Below, piece by piece: positions 59,483-64,000 of a DNA stretch of 64,000 bases. Both the position numbers and the translations under genes were made by a program. Below the pieces are notes generated by a model. It worked only from the letters and a program-made list of their open reading frames with translations. It was not told the DNA's origin and did no database searches. This stretch comes from Streptomyces sp. NBC_00370 (GTDB taxonomy: Bacteria > Actinomycetota > Actinomycetes > Streptomycetales > Streptomycetaceae): assembly GCF_036084755.1 (NCBI RefSeq), contig NZ_CP107968.1, positions 2,362,501 to 2,426,500 of the forward strand, written 5' to 3'. How positions within the stretch are numbered: position 1 is the stretch's first letter; the number at the start of each line of letters is the position of its first letter.

Positions 59483-60247
59483 TCAGCGCCCGGGGCCCGG
59501 TGGCAGTGCCGGTTTGTCGGGGGCTCCGCCGATCAGGTCCTGGAAGCGGCGGCTCGGGCCCGACCAGCGGATGTCGTGGCGGTAGGCGCGGAGGACGGCT
59601 CTGGCTCGTCTTTTGGGGCGGTGGCGGTAGAAGCGTTTGGCCCAGGGTGAGACCGGGCGGGCCAGTCTGATCGCGCCCACCAGCGCGACGAACGGCACCA
59701 GCGTGCCGATCAGCGCCATGCGCAGCTTCCCCTTGAACGCGGTGATCAGCGCGAGGAGGAAGTCGATGACGATCGTCGTGATGACCGTGCCCCGGCCGTC
59801 CTGCTGACTGTCCGACAGGGAGTTGACGCCGAGCGGGGCGAAGCCGCCGATGACCAGGAACGCCATGGCGGCGGCCAGCACCACGACCTCGACGCTCTGG
59901 CGGCCCTGTTCCGACCAGTAGACGTCGTCCAGGTGCAGGATCAGCGCGAACTCGTCCAGTACCAGCCCGGCGCCGAAGCCGAAGATCACCGAGAACACCG
60001 CGGCCGTGACGCCATGGGTTCCGCTGCCCGCCGCGCCGAAGCCGCCGACGACGGTGAGCACCACCCCCGGCACCACGTGGTGGATGTGCATGCCGCCGGG
60101 CGAGACGTTGCCGAACGGGCCCTTCCCCGCCCGGATCAGCCGGGTGATCGTCCGGGTCAGCAGGAAGCACACCACGAAGGACGCGAGGGCGAGCAGCATG
60201 GGCAGTTTGCCCGGCTCGACGATGTTCTGGTGGAACCAGTGACCCAT
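59483..60247 (-). CDS. Polytopic membrane protein with His motif, unknown
   Basis: A 254-aa membrane protein with about six helices. A GMHIHHVVPGVVL motif begins the second helix, and LVLDEFALILHLDDVYW places Asp, Glu and His residues in and beside the next helices. This could form an intramembrane metal or proton site, but I do not recognise the family. The C-terminal 60 residues are very basic (KRFYRHRPKRRARAVLRAYRHD). AGGAG precedes the ATG at 60247. It lies between cobT and cobS, in the opposite direction, so a role in cobalamin metabolism cannot be assumed. Confidence 0.78.
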   Translation of the reverse strand: MGHWFHQNIVEPGKLPMLLALASFVVCFLLTRTITRLIRAGKGPFGNVSPGGMHIHHVVPGVVLTVVGGFGAAGSGTHGVTAAVFSVIFGFGAGLVLDEFALILHLDDVYWSEQGRQSVEVVVLAAAMAFLVIGGFAPLGVNSLSDSQQDGRGTVITTIVIDFLLALITAFKGKLRMALIGTLVPFVALVGAIRLARPVSPWAKRFYRHRPKRRARAVLRAYRHDIRWSGPSRRFQDLIGGAPDKPALPPGPGR

Positions 60248-60348
60248 GCAGCGCACTCCTGAATTGCCGTCAATCACCGGCTATAGCTGGTTATGCACCA
60301 ATTTACCGGCTGTCAGAGGTGTCGGCGCTCTTGGCTACCCTTCGGCCG

Positions 60349-61149
60349 GTGACCCCCACAGACGACAGCACCCGCGCCTCGGCGGCCGACGGCATACGTT
60401 TCGCGTTCGGCACCCTCACCGTGCTGCCGGTCGCCGTGTCCCGCTGGGACCGGGCGGCGGCCCGCGCCGGGATGCTGTCCGCGCCGCTCGCCGGGCTCGT
60501 CGTGGGGCTGTGCGCCGCGGCGGCCGGCGGGCTCGCGCTGCTCGCCGGGGCCGGTGCGCCGCTCGCCGCCGTGGCCTCCGTCGCCGTACCGGCCGTGCTC
60601 ACCCGGGGGCTGCATCTCGACGGTCTCGCGGACACCGCCGACGGGCTGGGCAGCGGCAAGCCCGCCGAGGATGCGCTGCGGATCATGAAGCAGTCGGACA
60701 TCGGCCCGTTCGGGGTGATCACGCTGCTGCTGGTGTTCGCGGCGCAGCTCGCCGCGTCGGCCGGGCTGTACGGCGCCGGCTGGGCACAGGGCGCCGTGGG
60801 GTCCGTCGTCGCCGCCGTCGCCGCGCGGCTCGCGCTCACCCTGGCGTCCCGTACCGGGGTACCGGCCGCCCGGCCCGAAGGACTCGGGGCCGCGGTCGCC
60901 GGGGTGCTGCCGATGCGTACGGCTGTCGCCGTCGCCGTACTCGTGACGCTCTGCTGCGCGGCGGCCGGCGCGCTCTTCGGGGCGGGCGGCGCACTGCGCC
61001 ACGGGCTCGCCGTACTGGCGGCGCTCGCGGCGGCCCAGCTGCTGCTGCGGCACTGCGTACGGCGGTTGGGCGGGGTCACGGGCGATGTCTTCGGCGCGCT
61101 CGCCGAGACGGCGGCCACCACCGCGCTCGTCGCGCTGACCCTGGGCTGA
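60349..61149 (+). CDS. cobS: Adenosylcobinamide-GDP ribazoletransferase (cobalamin synthase)
   Basis: A 266-aa membrane enzyme with seven or so helices that joins alpha-ribazole to adenosylcobinamide-GDP, the last step of cobalamin assembly. The signature region is RGLHLDGLADTADGLGSGKPAEDALRIMKQSDIGPFG (about 90-125), with the acidic residues needed for Mg binding. I start at the GTG at 60349 (MTPTDDSTRAS) because TACCCT ends seven bases upstream and suggests a leaderless transcript; a GTG at 60319 is possible. Together with cobU and cobT it gives the nucleotide-loop assembly set. Confidence 0.95.
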   Translation: MTPTDDSTRASAADGIRFAFGTLTVLPVAVSRWDRAAARAGMLSAPLAGLVVGLCAAAAGGLALLAGAGAPLAAVASVAVPAVLTRGLHLDGLADTADGLGSGKPAEDALRIMKQSDIGPFGVITLLLVFAAQLAASAGLYGAGWAQGAVGSVVAAVAARLALTLASRTGVPAARPEGLGAAVAGVLPMRTAVAVAVLVTLCCAAAGALFGAGGALRHGLAVLAALAAAQLLLRHCVRRLGGVTGDVFGALAETAATTALVALTLG

Positions 61150-61351
61150 GCCCGGACCGGCCCTGGAACGACAGCGGCTGACGGGCCGAAACACACGGTC
61201 AGAAGGGGTGGAAAGGGACGGGGCGTGAGGGGACCTCATCACTGAGCGTAGGCTCATTCTCGGCGCTCTCAGGCCGGAATACGATGCGGCGGGTCCGGTC
61301 GGCCCACCCCTCGACCGCCAACGAACTCAACGGAAGCGAGATTTCACCACC

Positions 61352-62884
61352 GTGACTGCTCTCACTCTGAAGCCCGACGGAGCGGCGACGCTCCGCACCG
61401 ACGCGGTAGTCGTCGGCGTCGCGAAGGGCGCCAAGGGCCCCACCGTCGCTCCCGGCGCCGAGGCCGTGGACAAGGCGTTCGACGGAAAGCTCGCCGCCGT
61501 CCTGCAGACCCTCGGTGCCTCGGGCGCCGAGGACGAGGTGACCAAGCTGCCCGCGCCCGCCGGGCTCAAGGCGCCGCTCGTGCTCGCCGTCGGACTCGGT
61601 GCGGCGCCGGAGAAGGGCGAGTCGTACGGCTCCGAGCAGCTCAGGCGCGCCGCGGGCACCGCGGCCCGCGCGCTGAAGGGCACGGCCAAGGCCGCGTTCG
61701 CGCTGCCCGTCGAGTCGGCCGGGGATGTCGCGGCCGTCGCCGAGGGCGCGCTCCTCGGGGCGTACGCCTTCACCACGTACCAGGGCGGCGAGAAGACGGC
61801 GAAGGGCGCCGGCAACGGCCCCAAGCAGCCGCTCGCCGACGTCACGGTCCTCGGCGGCAAGCCGCGCGACAAGGCCCACAAGGCGGCGGCTGAGCGCGCG
61901 GTCGCGCTGGCGGCGGAGATCAACCGCGCCCGTGACCTGATCAACATGCCGCCGAACGACCTCACCCCCGAGTCCTTCGCCGCCATCGCGACGGCCGCCG
62001 GCAAGGAGAACGGCGTCAAGGTCGAGATCCTCGACGAGAAGGCGCTCACCAAGGGCGGCTACGGCGGTCTGCTCGGCGTCGGCCAGGGCTCGGTCAACCC
62101 GCCGCGGCTTGTCCGCCTCGCCTACACCCACTCCAAGGCGGACAAGACCCTCGCGCTCGTCGGCAAGGGCATCACCTACGACTCGGGCGGCATCTCGCTC
62201 AAGCCGCCGGGCCACAACGAGACGATGAAGTGCGACATGAGCGGCGCCGCCGCCGTGTTCGCCGCCGTCATCACGGCGGCGAGGCTCGGCCTGCGCGTCA
62301 ACGTGACGGGCTGGCTCGCCCTGGCCGAGAACATGCCGTCGGGCTCCGCCACCCGCCCGGGTGACGTCCTGCGCATGTACAGCGGCAAGACCGTCGAGGT
62401 GCTGAACACCGACGCCGAGGGCCGGCTCGTGCTGGCCGACGCGATCACCCGCGCCTCGGAGGAGAACCCGGACGCGATCATCGACGTGGCGACGCTGACC
62501 GGTGCGATGGTGCTGGCGCTCGGCAACCGCACCTTCGGCATCATGGCGAACGACGACGCGTTCCGCACCGCCATCCACGACGTGGCGGGCGACGTCGGCG
62601 AGGCCGCCTGGCCGATGCCGCTCCCCGCCGACCTGCGCAAGGGCATGGACTCCCCCACCGCCGACATCGCCAACATGGGCGAGCGGATGGGCGGCGGCCT
62701 GGTCGCAGGGCTCTTCCTCCAGGAGTTCGTGGGCGAGGGCATCACCTGGGCCCACCTGGACATCGCGGGACCCGCCTTCCACGAGGGCGCGCCGTACGGC
62801 TACACCCCCAAGGGCGGCACGGGCTCCGGTATCCGCACGCTGGTCAGGCTCGCCGAGCGGACGGCCGACGGCGACCTCGGCTGA
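61352..62884 (+). CDS. pepA: Leucyl aminopeptidase (M17)
   Basis: A 510-aa M17 dizinc aminopeptidase that removes N-terminal residues from peptides in the cytoplasm. The N-terminal domain (about 1-180) is divergent, as usual. Catalytic features are VGKGITYDSGG (about 270), the KCDMSGAAAV segment with the metal-binding Lys and Asp, and NTDAEGRLVLADA (about 350) with the metal Asp/Glu and the Arg. Length is standard. The GTG at 61352 has a weak ribosome site (GGAAGCGAG). It is followed by a 13-base-arm hairpin and is not co-directional-linked to lpdA. Confidence 0.96.
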   Translation: MTALTLKPDGAATLRTDAVVVGVAKGAKGPTVAPGAEAVDKAFDGKLAAVLQTLGASGAEDEVTKLPAPAGLKAPLVLAVGLGAAPEKGESYGSEQLRRAAGTAARALKGTAKAAFALPVESAGDVAAVAEGALLGAYAFTTYQGGEKTAKGAGNGPKQPLADVTVLGGKPRDKAHKAAAERAVALAAEINRARDLINMPPNDLTPESFAAIATAAGKENGVKVEILDEKALTKGGYGGLLGVGQGSVNPPRLVRLAYTHSKADKTLALVGKGITYDSGGISLKPPGHNETMKCDMSGAAAVFAAVITAARLGLRVNVTGWLALAENMPSGSATRPGDVLRMYSGKTVEVLNTDAEGRLVLADAITRASEENPDAIIDVATLTGAMVLALGNRTFGIMANDDAFRTAIHDVAGDVGEAAWPMPLPADLRKGMDSPTADIANMGERMGGGLVAGLFLQEFVGEGITWAHLDIAGPAFHEGAPYGYTPKGGTGSGIRTLVRLAERTADGDLG

Positions 62885-62918
62885 CGGCGGCGCCCCGGGC
62901 GGGAGCGCCCGGAATAAA

Positions 62919-62958
62919 CCGTTACGGTCCCGGGCTTCAGCAGCTGGGACCGTAACGG
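62919..62958 (+). terminator. Terminator after pepA
   Basis: CCGTTACGGTCCC (62919-62931) and GGGACCGTAACGG (62946-62958) are a perfect 13-base stem. In the remaining 331-base gap to lpdA (62885-63215) I see only short GTACG-type repeats and no gene. Confidence 0.78.
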
Positions 62959-63215
62959 TCGGTGCAGGGCAGGATTTCGCCCTGGAAGAAATCCGTACGC
63001 CGGTCCGTACGTCAGTACGCAGTGCGGAGCCCGTGTCGCGGACGTCCGTCCGTACCGGACCCCGGCCCCGCGTCCCGTCGCCCGTCGACAAGTGCGAAGA
63101 TGGGTCTTCGGCAGGACAGGGCCCCCACCACAGGGCCGAACAAAAGCGGCCGAACACCAGCCGCCGCCCGGTCATGGAAGACCGGCGACCGGCGCACATG
63201 CATGGAGGACGTGAC

Positions 63216-64000
63216 GTGGCGAACGACGCCAGCACCGTTTTCGACCTAGTGATCCTCGGCGGCGGTAGCGGCGGGTACGCCGCGGCGCTGCGCGGGGCGC
63301 AGCTGGGCCTGGACGTCGCCCTGATCGAGAAGGGCAAGGTCGGCGGCACCTGCCTGCACAACGGCTGCATTCCCACCAAGGCCCTGCTGCATGCCGGCGA
63401 GATCGCCGACCAGGCACGCGAGTCCGAGCAGTTCGGTGTCAAGGCCACTTTCGAGGGCATCGACATGGCCGCGGTGCACAAGTACAAGGACGAGGTCATC
63501 GCCGGCCTCTACAAGGGCCTGCAGGGGCTTGTCGCCTCCCGCAAGGTGCACTACATCGAGGGTGAGGGCCGGCTGTCCTCGCCCACCTCCGTCGATGTCA
63601 ACGGTCAGCGGATCCAGGGCCGCCATGTCCTGCTCGCGACCGGCTCGGTCCCGAGGTCGCTGCCCGGCCTGGAGATCGACGGCAACCGGATCATCTCCTC
63701 GGACCACGCGCTGAAGCTGGACCGCGTCCCGCAGTCCGCGATCATCCTGGGCGGCGGTGTCATCGGCGTCGAGTTCGCCTCGGCGTGGAAGTCCTTCGGT
63801 ACGGACGTGACGATCGTCGAGGGTCTGAAGCACCTCGCGCCGCTGGAGGACGAGAACAGCTCCAAGCTCCTGGAGCGGGCGTTCCGCAAGCGCGGTATCA
63901 AGTTCAACCTCGGCACGTTCTTCGACAAGGCCGAGTACACCCAGGACGGCGTCCGGGTGACCCTGGCCGACGGCAAGACCTTCGAGGCGGAGGTGCTGCT
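63216..64000 (+). CDS. lpdA: Dihydrolipoyl dehydrogenase, N-terminal part
   Basis: The first 261 residues of an E3 flavoprotein that reoxidises dihydrolipoyl groups of 2-oxoacid dehydrogenase complexes, passing electrons to NAD. The FAD motif ILGGGSGGYAAALRGAQLG is at 13-31, the redox-active disulfide is Cys46/Cys51 in GGTCLHNGCIP, ATGSVPRSLPG closes the FAD domain and ILGGGVIGVEFAS begins the NAD domain. The GTG at 63216 has GGAGG upstream. The frame runs off the right edge without a stop, so the interface domain and the His-Glu dyad are not visible. Confidence 0.96.
   Translation, partial: MANDASTVFDLVILGGGSGGYAAALRGAQLGLDVALIEKGKVGGTCLHNGCIPTKALLHAGEIADQARESEQFGVKATFEGIDMAAVHKYKDEVIAGLYKGLQGLVASRKVHYIEGEGRLSSPTSVDVNGQRIQGRHVLLATGSVPRSLPGLEIDGNRIISSDHALKLDRVPQSAIILGGGVIGVEFASAWKSFGTDVTIVEGLKHLAPLEDENSSKLLERAFRKRGIKFNLGTFFDKAEYTQDGVRVTLADGKTFEAEVL

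Noticed and set aside
1..64000. CRISPR arrays, tRNA genes, transposases, integrases and phage genes.
   Set aside because: I looked for repeat-spacer patterns, cloverleaf-like sequences with CCA-type ends and mobile-element proteins and saw none that held up.

Overview
This is a 64-kb piece of a very GC-rich actinobacterial chromosome, almost certainly Streptomyces. The evidence is the codon bias (almost every third position is G or C), the many GTG and TTG starts, the class II DAHP synthase, the bcc-aa3 respiratory genes, a ROK glucokinase, and families typical of the genus (DUF4396, DUF5304, DUF3043). From memory, gene order resembles the SCO21xx core region of S. coelicolor (bfr, aroH, trpE, pfkA, glkA, qcr-cta, nadA, pspA, cob, pepA, lpdA). 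I see no tRNA, rRNA, CRISPR, transposase or prophage genes; this is core chromosome.

Layout. 1-2.6 kb: the end of endonuclease IV, a His-rich DUF4396 membrane protein behind a CsoR-like palindrome, a sulfite-oxidase-like molybdoenzyme, and a convergent bacterioferritin / Bfd pair with an iron box. 2.6-6.3 kb: class II DAHP synthase divergent from a fused anthranilate synthase behind a trp attenuator. 6.3-13.6 kb: phosphofructokinase, a NarL-type two-component pair, an acyltransferase, an esterase, an EEP phosphatase and glucokinase. 13.6-16.7 kb: a likely glucokinase-linked operon (DUF5304, ArsA-like ATPase, SRPBCC protein, metallophosphoesterase). 16.9-27.2 kb: cell-envelope genes, with acyl-CoA ligase, PimB-like mannosyltransferase, GT87 protein, HExxH lipoprotein, two NlpC/P60 hydrolases (one behind a shortened ydaO-like leader) and a coiled-coil NYN protein. 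27.3-31 kb: rhomboid protease, a stand-alone Lrp-type ligand domain, a class V aminotransferase behind a SAM-IV riboswitch, and trpD. 31-40.7 kb: qcrCAB, ctaE, ctaCDF, interrupted by an L,D-transpeptidase and a degenerate receiver protein. 40.9-47.2 kb: cysteine desulfurase-TusA fusion, PfkB kinase, secreted protein, ErpA and quinolinate synthase. 47.2-54.7 kb: RND exporter with an upstream two-component pair, and PspA with PspAA. 54.7-64 kb: methyltransferase, HtrA-like protease, cobU/cobT/cobS, leucyl aminopeptidase and the start of dihydrolipoamide dehydrogenase.

Working together: two aromatic steps (DAHP synthase, anthranilate synthase) share one intergenic region and trpD lies 25 kb away. 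Sulfur and Fe-S supply (two PLP enzymes, TusA domain, ErpA) sits beside its clients (Rieske protein, NadA). Respiratory subunits form two convergently unrelated minus-strand operons. Envelope genes dominate 16-26 kb.

Most genes are ordinary core genes. The points most worth checking are: a CobT lacking both expected catalytic glutamates, a phosphofructokinase with the PPi-type Asp104/Lys signature, an ArsA-like ATPase without the Walker lysine beside glucokinase, a degenerate metallo-beta-lactamase domain fused to CobU, an internally shortened ydaO-like leader, and a 166-bp palindromic element after ctaF. Starts, motifs and hairpins were read by eye; no database search was possible.
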